A stretch of 5,370 bases of DNA from Pseudomonadales bacterium (lineage in GTDB: Bacteria > Pseudomonadota > Gammaproteobacteria > Pseudomonadales > DC-out160). The stretch lies in assembly GCA_016765265.1 (NCBI GenBank), contig JAESQG010000302.1, positions 1-5,370 of the forward strand, given 5' to 3'. The position numbers and the translations under genes are program-made. The notes under the pieces were generated by a model. That model was not told the origin of the DNA, searched no databases, and was given only the letters and a program-made list of their open reading frames with translations. Of this stretch, positions 1-5,370 are shown piece after piece. How positions within the stretch are numbered: the stretch's first letter is position 1; each line of letters opens with the position of its first letter.

Positions 1-180
1 ATCGCGCTCCTGAATATGTCGCCGATCTTCTCTCAGGTGTATAGTAATTCCATCAGCTCCCGCCTCTTCCGCATCCAACGCTGCCTGCACTGGATCGGGA
101 TAGCGCGTGCCGCGTGCTTGTCGCAACGTTGCTACATGATCTACATTCACACCTAACAGCAATCGATTCACAAGGGTCAC
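1..180 (-). CDS. pdxJ: Pyridoxine 5'-phosphate synthase PdxJ, N-terminal 60 codons (cut by window edge)
   Basis: PdxJ condenses 1-deoxyxylulose 5-phosphate with 3-amino-2-oxopropyl phosphate to make pyridoxine 5'-phosphate, the ring-forming step of DXP-dependent vitamin B6 synthesis in the cytosol. The visible 60 residues contain the first barrel strand and following helix (LLLGVNVDHVATLRQARGT, residues 7-25), YPDPVQAA (27-34) and GADGITIHLREDRRHI (41-56). His48, Arg50 and His55 match the active-site segment HLREDRRH of the E. coli enzyme, offset by three residues. The start is GTG at 180-178: AGGAG at 191-187 lies six bases upstream. A second in-frame GTG at 171-169 would give exactly the E. 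coli N-terminus, but its spacing to that site is 15 bases. The gene lies 90 bases after recO, the usual neighbour in gammaproteobacteria. About three quarters of the protein (family length near 243 residues) lies beyond the left edge. Confidence 0.97.
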   Translation of the reverse strand, partial: MTLVNRLLLGVNVDHVATLRQARGTRYPDPVQAALDAEEAGADGITIHLREDRRHIQERD

Positions 181-186
181 TTTTTT

Positions 187-191
187 CTCCT
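187..191 (-). promoter_or_regulatory. Ribosome binding site of pdxJ
   Basis: On the minus strand AGGAG is followed by six A residues and then the GTG start of pdxJ. It is the best Shine-Dalgarno match in the window. It decides between two nearby in-frame GTG codons in favour of the upstream one. Its first bases are the end of the second unit of a 14-base tandem repeat. Confidence 0.8.
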
Positions 192-217
192 ACTATTTCT
201 ACCCTACTATTTCTACC
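189..217. repeat. Two perfect tandem copies of a 14-base unit in the recO-pdxJ spacer
   Basis: On the plus strand the unit CTACTATTTCTACC-type sequence occurs twice with a period of 14 (189-202 and 203-216) and matches for one further base. On the coding strand this reads GGTAGAAATAGTAG twice, immediately ahead of and partly within the pdxJ ribosome binding site. The bases that follow, GGAGAAAAAAG, resemble a degenerate third unit (GGTAGAAATAG with one deletion and one change). The rest of the 90-base spacer (218-270) is purine-rich on the coding strand and shows no convincing promoter or terminator. The repeat is seen directly; any function is unknown. Confidence 0.85.
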
Positions 218-270
218 TTACCGTGTTCCCATACCGTTCCCCCATACTATGACTCCTCATTTGGGAGTGC

Positions 271-1053
271 CTAGCTCTGGGGCTCCGTATTCGGGCCTAA
301 AAACAACTTACGACTTTCCAACGGTTTTCCACCTAGATGGGGTGCTAACGCCAAGCGCATTAACCTTTTTGCATCTTTCAATATCGTCTCATTATCGTAA
401 CAGCGCTTGGACAGAGATAACAAGCTTTGACCACTAAAACACAGACCCATCCAATCTACAGGGACAATCCCTTCCACCCACTCAAACCCGTGCTGATCAT
501 CAAATCGATAAGTGCCGTCTGATTTAATGACGGTCACACCATCCGCTTCGCGATCTAAACACAGGCCATAACCCAGCTCTTCTAACAGGCCCAATTCAAA
601 TTGTCGCAGCTGAGTTTCGATATGATATCGAACCTTAAACTCTCGGCGGCTATCGATGCCATCATCGCATATCGGATCTTCTGACAGCTTGCCTAGGGTT
701 TGTTGGTAGGTATCGAATAATCCAGGATGGCCAACGAACCGATGTGTAAGACGAACAATTAGTTCATTGAGATACATTCCGCTTAATAGCGCTTTTCCAC
801 CTAGTGGATAGGGGGTTTCACCAAGATCCACATCCCGCACTGACTTCAGGTCCGACTTCCCTTTCCAGCTCACCAATACTAGCCGAAAGGGTTGTAAGGC
901 CGCACGCCAGGGACTTTTTGCCCGTCGCGCTCCATTAGCTACGGCACTCACACGACCATAATCTTGTGTAAAAAAATCAACTATTGCGCTGGTATCTCGG
1001 TAGGGTCGAGAATGAAGGATATAAGCCGGCTGGAGATCTACTTTCGAATCCAT
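271..1053 (-). CDS. recO: DNA repair protein RecO
   Basis: RecO works with RecR (and RecF) to load RecA onto SSB-coated single-stranded DNA and can anneal complementary strands, serving gap repair and recombination in the cytosol. The 260-residue product begins with an OB-fold domain (about residues 6-80) carrying AYILHSRPYRDTSAIVDFFT and GRVSAVANGARRAKSPWRAALQPF, both close to E. coli RecO. A helical domain follows with LSGMYLNELIVRL (90-102), FELGLLEELGYGL (152-164) and the C-terminal LGGKPLESRKLF (240-251). The four-cysteine zinc module of some bacterial RecO proteins is absent; the cysteines at 129, 165, 205 and 218 are scattered. The protein is about 18 residues longer than the E. coli one (242), mainly through extra sequence around residues 123-147. 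The ATG at 1053 has GAGAG six bases upstream. The gene follows era after 33 bases. Confidence 0.96.
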   Translation of the reverse strand: MDSKVDLQPAYILHSRPYRDTSAIVDFFTQDYGRVSAVANGARRAKSPWRAALQPFRLVLVSWKGKSDLKSVRDVDLGETPYPLGGKALLSGMYLNELIVRLTHRFVGHPGLFDTYQQTLGKLSEDPICDDGIDSRREFKVRYHIETQLRQFELGLLEELGYGLCLDREADGVTVIKSDGTYRFDDQHGFEWVEGIVPVDWMGLCFSGQSLLSLSKRCYDNETILKDAKRLMRLALAPHLGGKPLESRKLFLGPNTEPQS

Positions 1054-1054
1054 C

Positions 1055-1065
1055 AGAGACTCTCT
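1055..1065 (-). promoter_or_regulatory. recO ribosome binding site inside a perfect inverted repeat
   Basis: On the coding strand AGAGA-G-TCTCT is a perfect 5+5 inverted repeat with a one-base centre, ending two bases before the recO ATG. The likely Shine-Dalgarno GAGAG (1064-1060, six-base spacer) is its left half. A one-base loop cannot close fully, so within one RNA only the outer three pairs could form; it may simply be chance. The ribosome binding role is inferred from spacing. Confidence 0.5.
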
Positions 1066-1086
1066 AACGGACGTGGGTGCTGCACA

Positions 1087-1986
1087 TTAGATATCGTCAT
1101 AGCCGAGGCTGCGTAACGCCCTATCATCATCAGCCCATCCACTTTTGACTTTGGCCCACAGTCTGAGCATCACTTTTGAGTCTAATAGAACCTCCATATC
1201 CTTTCGCGCCTCTGTGCCGATGGACTTTAAACGTGCCCCGTTCTTACCAATAACAATTCGCTTTTGACCTTCTCTTTCTACCAATATCAACGCGTTGATA
1301 TGCCATACTTTACCCGTTTGCTTAAACTCTTCGATTTCGACGGTTAAGGCGTAAGGTAGTTCTTGACCTAGTTGTCGCATGACCTTCTCACGAATCATTT
1401 CAGCCACCATAAATCGTTCTGAACGATCGGTTACTTGATCTTCAGGAAAGAGATGCGGCCCCTGGGGCAACTCCTCTACAATAAGGTTTTCTAGCTTTTC
1501 AATGTTAGTACCCTCTAGGGCAGAGATAGGAATGATCTCTTTAAATGAGTGTTTTTTTGCGAGGAATTCAATGTGCGGCAACAAGGTATTTTTTTCTTTG
1601 ATCCAGTCAACTTTGTTGACTACTAGCATCACAGGACAAGGCAAATTCTGTACTTTATCGAGAACCATTTCATCATCGTCGGTCCATTCAATTCTATCTA
1701 CTACAAAAATCACTACATCCACATCCTGCAAAGCGCTGTGTGCCACACGGTTCATATAGCGATTAATCGCCTTCGGCGCATTTTTGTGGAGCCCAGGCGT
1801 ATCCACATAGGCCGTTTGCACACTTCCCTCTGTTTTGATACCCAAAATTTGGTGGCGCGTTGTTTGAGGCTTACGTGAGGTAATGCTAATTTTCTGTTTT
1901 AGAATATGGTTCAACAATGTCGACTTACCTACATTGGGTCGCCCGACAATAGCAACATAACCACTTTTGGAAACATCATCTGTCAT
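1087..1986 (-). CDS. era: GTPase Era, 30S ribosome assembly factor
   Basis: Era is an essential GTPase that binds the 3' end of 16S rRNA near the anti-Shine-Dalgarno sequence and helps mature the 30S subunit; it is partly associated with the inner membrane. The 299-residue product is close to the E. coli length (301). The GTPase motifs are all present: G1 GRPNVGKS (15-22), G2 with Thr42-Thr43 in KPQTTRHQ, G3 DTPG (62-65), G4 NKVD (124-127) and G5 SAL (155-157). The C-terminal KH domain (about 200-285) keeps its GxxG loop as VIGKNG (245-250). The start ATG at 1986 lies inside the end of rnc: the two genes share 11 bases (1976-1986), and the only Shine-Dalgarno-like bases are a weak GGTGG at 2002-1998. 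Translation is therefore probably coupled to rnc, whose product also acts on rRNA. Confidence 0.98.
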   Translation of the reverse strand: MTDDVSKSGYVAIVGRPNVGKSTLLNHILKQKISITSRKPQTTRHQILGIKTEGSVQTAYVDTPGLHKNAPKAINRYMNRVAHSALQDVDVVIFVVDRIEWTDDDEMVLDKVQNLPCPVMLVVNKVDWIKEKNTLLPHIEFLAKKHSFKEIIPISALEGTNIEKLENLIVEELPQGPHLFPEDQVTDRSERFMVAEMIREKVMRQLGQELPYALTVEIEEFKQTGKVWHINALILVEREGQKRIVIGKNGARLKSIGTEARKDMEVLLDSKVMLRLWAKVKSGWADDDRALRSLGYDDI

Positions 1987-2725
1987 TTTTATTCACACCA
2001 CCGTCTTCACTCGTTTGTTTTACACTTTCCTTTTCCCTGGACAGTTGCTCCTTCAAGTTAACCATCATATCACCAGCCGCCATTTGCTCTGCTTTACGCC
2101 GACTTTCACCTTGCCCCTGGGATATCAACTCCCCATCCTTTACACTGCAAGCCACAGTGAAAGTCTGATCATGTGCTAACCCCACAATGCCCACAACCTT
2201 GTATTCGGGTAAGGGTATTTTTCTCCCCTGCAAAAACTCCTGCAGCACGCTTTTAGGATCCTTTCCCGTATCATCGAGACTTAATTTCTCAAGTCGAGAG
2301 TGGTACCAGTGCAAGATTTTTTCGCGACAATGATCAAATCCGGAATCCTCATAAATTGCACCCACAATTGCTTCAAACACATCAGCCAATATTGAATCTC
2401 GCCTAAAGCCACCGCTTTTGAGCTCACCAGATCCCATACTTAAATAGTCACCCAATTCAAATTCCCTTGAAATTTCCGCGAGGGTTTTTCCTTGAACTAA
2501 TTTAGCGCGCAAACGACTTAATTGGCCTTCAGTGGCTCCGGGGAATTGATGGTATAGGGCATCAGCAACGACAAAATTAACGATGGAATCTCCTAAAAAT
2601 TCCAGCCTTTCGTAGTTACTTTGACCACTAAAACTGCGGTGGGTAAGCGCCATTTTCAACAGTTTGAGATCATTAAACTCATAACCCAATCGCCGCATTA
2701 ATCGCGGTAATGTATCAGTCGGCAC
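1976..2725 (-). CDS. rnc: Ribonuclease III
   Basis: RNase III cleaves double-stranded RNA, releasing the 16S and 23S precursors and processing many mRNAs; it works as a Mg-dependent homodimer. The 249-residue product has the endonuclease domain (about 4-145) with the signature NYERLEFLGDS (37-47). The catalytic acidic residues are Glu42, Asp46, Asp115 and Glu118, each one position after the E. coli residues. A double-stranded RNA-binding domain (about 157-226) begins KDPKSVLQEFLQ and includes GQGESRRKAEQMAA (204-217). A charged tail of about 23 residues (227-249) goes beyond the E. coli length of 226. The start is GTG at 2725-2723: it aligns with the E. coli N-terminus (seven residues before RLxRxLGY), and AGAGG lies nine bases upstream. 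The later in-frame ATG at 2698 would cut into the first helix. The gene overlaps both neighbours by 11 bases. Confidence 0.98.
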   Translation of the reverse strand: MPTDTLPRLMRRLGYEFNDLKLLKMALTHRSFSGQSNYERLEFLGDSIVNFVVADALYHQFPGATEGQLSRLRAKLVQGKTLAEISREFELGDYLSMGSGELKSGGFRRDSILADVFEAIVGAIYEDSGFDHCREKILHWYHSRLEKLSLDDTGKDPKSVLQEFLQGRKIPLPEYKVVGIVGLAHDQTFTVACSVKDGELISQGQGESRRKAEQMAAGDMMVNLKEQLSREKESVKQTSEDGGVNKNDR

Positions 2726-3218
2726 CCACGTTGGCCTCTATGTGATCATTAAAATGAACGATTCCATCCATATGACCAAAGAGAGGGACTCTGACTTCAT
2801 ACTCAATTCGAACGGTTAAAATGCTTTTTTTCTTCGAAATTTTAATATCATCCCGAACCATGGTAGTAATGCTATTCATACTCATCCGTTTCATAATCGT
2901 GAGTTTTATCTCTTTCTTGGACTTTTTGAGAGTATCTATCTCTTCCTCAATGTTGCTGAGAACCCGCTTAATAGCAAAATGGTCCATATAAACGGGGAAA
3001 AATTTAAAAAACACGATCGCGTATCCACCGATCATGATAATAATGATTAAAATAGCCCACCCAGATAAGCCTTCTTGCTTCTTAGCAAACAGTTTATTAG
3101 ATGATGGTTTCTGAAAGGGTGAACGGACCAATTTAGAGGTATTTTGATCCTCAGCTATTAAGGAATTATCAGCAGTGGTATCTAAGCTATACCCTTGTTG
3201 CATACTCGACAAATTCAT
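2715..3218 (-). CDS. DUF4845-type single-pass membrane protein between lepB and rnc
   Basis: The function is unknown. The gene sits where gammaproteobacteria often carry a small DUF4845 protein, and the body fits: a short basic stretch, then EGLSGWAILI and a transmembrane helix at about residues 52-72. FKFFPVYMDHFAIKRVL follows (71-87), resembling the F-K-x-P-x-Y-x-D-x-x-x-x-K pattern I associate with the family. Then come a charged segment rich in Lys and Glu (90-132) and a strand-like end (133-165, LTVRIEYEVRVPLF). The positive N-terminal side predicts N-in topology with a periplasmic C-terminus. The 167 residues exceed the usual 110-130 or so, owing to a polar N-terminal extension of about 45 residues. 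The ATG at 3218 has a good ribosome binding site (AGGGTGA, 3229-3223), and I see no ATG, GTG or TTG start just before the helix. The end overlaps rnc by 11 bases. Assignment rests on context and remembered motifs. Confidence 0.8.
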   Translation of the reverse strand: MNLSSMQQGYSLDTTADNSLIAEDQNTSKLVRSPFQKPSSNKLFAKKQEGLSGWAILIIIIMIGGYAIVFFKFFPVYMDHFAIKRVLSNIEEEIDTLKKSKKEIKLTIMKRMSMNSITTMVRDDIKISKKKSILTVRIEYEVRVPLFGHMDGIVHFNDHIEANVGAD

Positions 3219-3222
3219 CAGA

Positions 3223-3229
3223 TCACCCT
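3223..3229 (-). promoter_or_regulatory. Ribosome binding site of the DUF4845 gene
   Basis: AGGGTGA on the coding strand lies four bases before the ATG at 3218 and includes GGTGA, part of the extended Shine-Dalgarno consensus. It supports the long form of the protein against a shorter start such as Met6 at 3203. Confidence 0.6.
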
Positions 3230-3245
3230 GTTATTTCAATTTTTG

Positions 3246-3270
3246 ACTTAACCCAAGGAACAACTTAACC
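3246..3270. repeat. 8-base direct repeat in the lepB-DUF4845 spacer
   Basis: ACTTAACC on the plus strand occurs at 3246-3253 and again at 3263-3270, so the starts are 17 bases apart. On the coding strand this is GGTTAAGT twice, just after the lepB stop codon. The 53-base spacer shows no clear promoter or terminator. The repeat is short and could be chance. Confidence 0.45.
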
Positions 3271-3271
3271 A

Positions 3272-4102
3272 TCACTCGACTAATCCATTGCGATGAAAAC
3301 TAGGTATGATGTTCGGTTTATGCATCCAGATTGCAAATGCTTTACCCACCACATTGTGGTCAGGTACAAACCCCCACACCCTGCTATCTCGACTATTATC
3401 CCGATTATCCCCTAACATAAAATAGTGCCCTTCCGGAACAATCCATTCACCCCCAAAACGCCCAGGGCCAAAATCCGTCCACATGTTATGTTCCACACGG
3501 GTTTTCTCGCCCTCCAAAGTCGTGCCATCGAGTACCTCCTCATAGACTAAGACGGGGATGTGGCCGCTCAATTTGGCCACAACTTTACGCTCAACTTTTT
3601 TACCATTTATTGATAATTGATTGTTTTGGTATCTAACCGTGTCCCCTGGTAACCCTATGACTCTCTTAATATAGTTTATTCTCGGGTTTTCTGGGTACTT
3701 GAATACCATGATATCACCACGCTCGGGAGAACCAAGAGTGAGTATCTTGGTTCCGATAACAGGTAAGCGAAGCCCATAATGAAATTTATTAACCAGAATG
3801 TAATCACCTACCTCTAAAGTAGGCAACATTGACCCCGATGGAATGGTAAAGGGTTCCACTAGAAATGAACGAAGCAATAGCACTACAAAAAATACGGGGA
3901 AAAAGGATTTCGGATATTCGATCAAAACCGGTTCTCGGCGTAATTTGTCAATAACCGCTTGATCGCACTTTTCTCCCAGCTCCATCTGGTATGCATCTAC
4001 CGCTTTTTTTCGCTTTGGTTGAAACCAGAAAAGATCAAGCAAACTCACAAAACCTGTTACACCAACAACAACTACCAACACTAGTGAAAAGTCAATATCC
4101 AT
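3272..4102 (-). CDS. lepB: Signal peptidase I (leader peptidase)
   Basis: LepB cuts signal peptides from exported proteins on the periplasmic face of the inner membrane, using a Ser-Lys catalytic pair (family S26). The 276-residue product starts with a transmembrane helix (about 5-24) and a basic cytoplasmic segment (QPKRKKA, 28-34). A second transmembrane helix (about 66-84) leads into the periplasmic catalytic domain. Ser91 in IPSGSMLPTL is the nucleophile, and Lys146 in YIKRVIGLPGD is the general base; both match the E. coli positions. The conserved box GDNRDNSRDSR is at 231-241. It is shorter than the E. coli enzyme (324), mostly in the catalytic-domain insertions. The ATG at 4102 has AGG only four bases upstream. 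It follows lepA by 134 bases, the ancestral lepA-lepB pairing, and may have its own promoter in that gap. Confidence 0.98.
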   Translation of the reverse strand: MDIDFSLVLVVVVGVTGFVSLLDLFWFQPKRKKAVDAYQMELGEKCDQAVIDKLRREPVLIEYPKSFFPVFFVVLLLRSFLVEPFTIPSGSMLPTLEVGDYILVNKFHYGLRLPVIGTKILTLGSPERGDIMVFKYPENPRINYIKRVIGLPGDTVRYQNNQLSINGKKVERKVVAKLSGHIPVLVYEEVLDGTTLEGEKTRVEHNMWTDFGPGRFGGEWIVPEGHYFMLGDNRDNSRDSRVWGFVPDHNVVGKAFAIWMHKPNIIPSFHRNGLVE

Positions 4103-4146
4103 AAAACCTACTATTTTTTGCCCGTTTTTTGTTGGAGAGATGACAA

Positions 4147-4174
4147 ACTATACGTTAAAAGGTTAAAGCTACAA
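4147..4174 (-). promoter_or_regulatory. Candidate weak sigma70-like promoter for lepB
   Basis: On the coding strand TATAGT (4152-4147, five of six to the -10 consensus) is preceded, across 16 bases, by TTGTAG (4174-4169, three of six to the -35 consensus). Transcription would begin near 4140, leaving a leader of roughly 35-40 bases before the lepB ATG. A second weak pair, TTGAGA (4189-4184) and TTTAAC (4167-4162) with a 16-base spacer, overlaps it. The region is AT-rich, so chance matches are likely. The placement in the only long spacer ahead of lepB is the main support. Confidence 0.35.
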
Positions 4175-4218
4175 AAAAATATTTCTCAATTACCTATATC
4201 TCATTCTCGCGAAATATT
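4173..4218 (-). terminator. Possible weak terminator or attenuator between lepA and lepB
   Basis: On the coding strand AATATTTC (4218-4211) and GAAATATT (4185-4178) form an 8-base perfect inverted repeat around a 25-base loop. The right arm runs straight into a tract of seven T (4179-4173). This is the layout of an intrinsic terminator, but the stem has only one G-C pair and a long loop, so it would be inefficient at best. Together with the candidate promoter downstream it could partly uncouple lepB from lepA. It is equally possible that it is an AT-rich coincidence. Confidence 0.3.
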
Positions 4219-4236
4219 GCAAGCTCCCCCCCTTCT

Positions 4237-5370
4237 CTATTTGTCTACCTTAAGTACAGCCAAAAACGCTTCCTGGGGTATTTCCACGCTTCCCACTTGT
4301 TTCATTCGCTTTTTACCCGCTTTCTGCTTTTCTAACAACTTACGCTTTCGTGATACGTCACCACCATAGCACTTTGCCGTTACATTCTTACGTAACGCTT
4401 TTACCGTTTCCCGAGAAATGACTTTGGTACCTATGGCTGCCTGTATGGCCACATCAAACATTTGCCGAGGAATAATTTCTTTCATTTTCTCAACAACAGA
4501 TCGGCCACGACTAATGGATTGGTCCCGGTGACAGATCATCGCCAGCGCATCCACTTTATCACCATTAATAAGTATATCTACCCGCACCAAACTTGCTGTT
4601 TGAAACCTGACAAAATGGTAATCCAGTGACGCATAGCCTCGGCTAGTGGACTTCAAACGATCAAAGAAGTCTAGCACCACTTCACTCAAGGGTATTTCAT
4701 AATTGAGCGATACCTGAGAACCCGCATATTGCATATTCTTTTGCACACCTCGTCGCTCTACACACAAGGTGATAACACTTCCCAAATACTCCTGCGGCAC
4801 CAATATATTAACTAATGCTATGGGCTCACGCATTTCATCAATCTTATTAATAACTGGCAACTTAGACGGGCTATCCACAAGAGTCACGCTACCATCGGTA
4901 TGAGCCACTTCATAAACCACTGTCGGTGCAGTGGTAATAAGATCTAAATCATACTCCCGCTCCAAGCGTTCTTGGATAATCTCCATATGCAGCAAACCCA
5001 GAAATCCACAGCGGAATCCAAACCCCAGCGCATCGGAAGTTTCAGGCTCATAAAAAAGTGAGGCATCATTTAAGGTTAACTTCCCCAGGGCTTCTCTGAA
5101 ACTCTCGTAGTCGTCGGAGCTGACGGGAAATAGCCCAGCATAGACTTGCGGTTGAACTTTTTTAAATCCAGCTAAGGCATCTACGTCAGCGGTTTTAACG
5201 TGGGTGATCGTGTCGCCCACGGGAGCGCCATATATATCCTTTATGCCAGCGACGACAAACCCTACTTCACCCGCTTGAAGAATACCGGTATCCGTGCGTT
5301 TGGGCGTAAAGACCCCCACGATATCGATGGAATGGTTTTGGCCAGTGGACTTCACGCGAACCTTGTCGCC
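4237..5370 (-). CDS. lepA: Elongation factor 4 (LepA), C-terminal 377 codons (cut by window edge)
   Basis: LepA (EF4) is a ribosome-binding translational GTPase related to EF-G, linked to back-translocation, stress tolerance and 30S subunit biogenesis; it is found in the cytosol and at the membrane. The reading frame is open to the right edge, and the visible part begins GDKVRVKSTGQ in the beta-barrel domain II. The EF-G-like domains follow, with IKDIYGAPVGDT (43-54), FKKVQPQVYAGLFPVSSDDY (69-88) and LGFGFRCGFLGLLHMEIIQE (115-134). The LepA-specific C-terminal domain contains LDFFDRLKSTSRGYASLDY (233-251), IPRQMFDVAIQAAIGTK (300-316) and the basic AKCYGGDVSRKRKLLEKQK (332-350). It ends IPQEAFLAVLKVDK with a TAG stop at 4239-4237. 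The N-terminal GTPase domain (about 220 residues of a family near 600) lies outside the window. An internal GTG at 5355 is not the start, since conserved sequence continues upstream of it. Confidence 0.98.
   Translation of the reverse strand, partial: GDKVRVKSTGQNHSIDIVGVFTPKRTDTGILQAGEVGFVVAGIKDIYGAPVGDTITHVKTADVDALAGFKKVQPQVYAGLFPVSSDDYESFREALGKLTLNDASLFYEPETSDALGFGFRCGFLGLLHMEIIQERLEREYDLDLITTAPTVVYEVAHTDGSVTLVDSPSKLPVINKIDEMREPIALVNILVPQEYLGSVITLCVERRGVQKNMQYAGSQVSLNYEIPLSEVVLDFFDRLKSTSRGYASLDYHFVRFQTASLVRVDILINGDKVDALAMICHRDQSISRGRSVVEKMKEIIPRQMFDVAIQAAIGTKVISRETVKALRKNVTAKCYGGDVSRKRKLLEKQKAGKKRMKQVGSVEIPQEAFLAVLKVDK

Noticed and set aside
252..268. 5-base-pair hairpin ACTCC/GGAGT just after the recO stop as a terminator
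   Set aside because: The stem is short and no T-run follows on the coding strand.
114..437. Plus-strand open frame of 107 codons across the pdxJ start and the recO end
   Set aside because: It lies opposite two well-supported genes, has no ribosome binding site that I can see and resembles no known family; a shadow frame.
1552..1558. A7 run on the coding strand of era, read A AAA AAA, as a possible programmed frameshift site
   Set aside because: No clear stimulatory structure was seen, the frame continues through a conserved GTPase, and Lys-Lys codons explain it. Similar runs in recO (970-976) and era (1589-1595) also encode ordinary residues.
1502..1759. Plus-strand open frame of 85 codons inside era
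   Set aside because: It is antisense to conserved GTPase sequence and has biased Ser/Thr-rich composition typical of a reverse frame.
1967..2179. Plus-strand open frame of 70 codons across the rnc-era junction
   Set aside because: It is antisense to rnc and era with no supporting signals.
4205..4214. TCGCGA palindrome in the lepA-lepB gap as an operator
   Set aside because: Only six bases are symmetric and no flanking symmetry was found.
4118..4369. Plus-strand open frame of 83 codons across the lepA-lepB gap
   Set aside because: Its second half is antisense to the conserved end of lepA, and its first half is AT-rich spacer; no ribosome binding site or family resemblance.
5353..5355. GTG as the start of an independent short LepA form
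   Set aside because: Conserved LepA sequence (GDKVR) continues in frame upstream to the window edge; the frame is simply cut by the edge.
1..5370. A novel defence, mobile or biosynthetic system in the window
   Set aside because: All seven genes fit a known conserved gammaproteobacterial order, catalytic motifs are intact in the enzymes, and no unexplained stretch over 134 bases remains.

Overview
The window is a compact block of bacterial housekeeping genes, all on the minus strand. In transcription order (right to left) they read lepA (3' part), lepB, a small membrane protein of the DUF4845 type, rnc, era, recO and pdxJ (5' part). This order, with the DUF4845 gene between lepB and rnc, is the classic arrangement of gammaproteobacteria such as pseudomonads and their marine relatives. 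The proteins support that: the LepA and PdxJ fragments closely match the Escherichia coli and Pseudomonas proteins as I recall them. Base composition looks moderate, somewhat below 50% GC by eye. I would not name a genus.

Layout: 4237-5370 is the C-terminal 377 codons of lepA, which enters from the right edge. A 134-base gap (4103-4236) separates it from lepB (3272-4102). This is the only spacer with candidate transcription signals: an AT-rich inverted repeat running into a U-tract, then a weak sigma70-like promoter. A 53-base gap leads to the DUF4845 gene (2715-3218), which overlaps rnc (1976-2725) by 11 bases; rnc in turn overlaps era (1087-1986) by 11 bases. A 33-base gap leads to recO (271-1053). 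A 90-base gap carrying a 14-base tandem repeat then leads to pdxJ (1-180), which leaves the window at the left edge.

The genes serve translation (LepA/EF4), protein export (LepB signal peptidase I), RNA processing (RNase III), 30S ribosome assembly (Era), recombinational repair (RecO) and vitamin B6 synthesis (PdxJ). The close packing and overlaps suggest co-transcription and translational coupling, at least from the DUF4845 gene through era. All key catalytic or nucleotide-binding motifs inside the window are intact, and I saw no frameshift, mobile element, RNA gene or CRISPR array. No stretch over 300 bases lacks a gene.

I found no undescribed system. The points most worth a second look are the N-terminally extended DUF4845 protein, the lepA-lepB spacer, the repeat that abuts the pdxJ ribosome binding site, and the lack of room for an RNase III-cleaved leader ahead of rnc.
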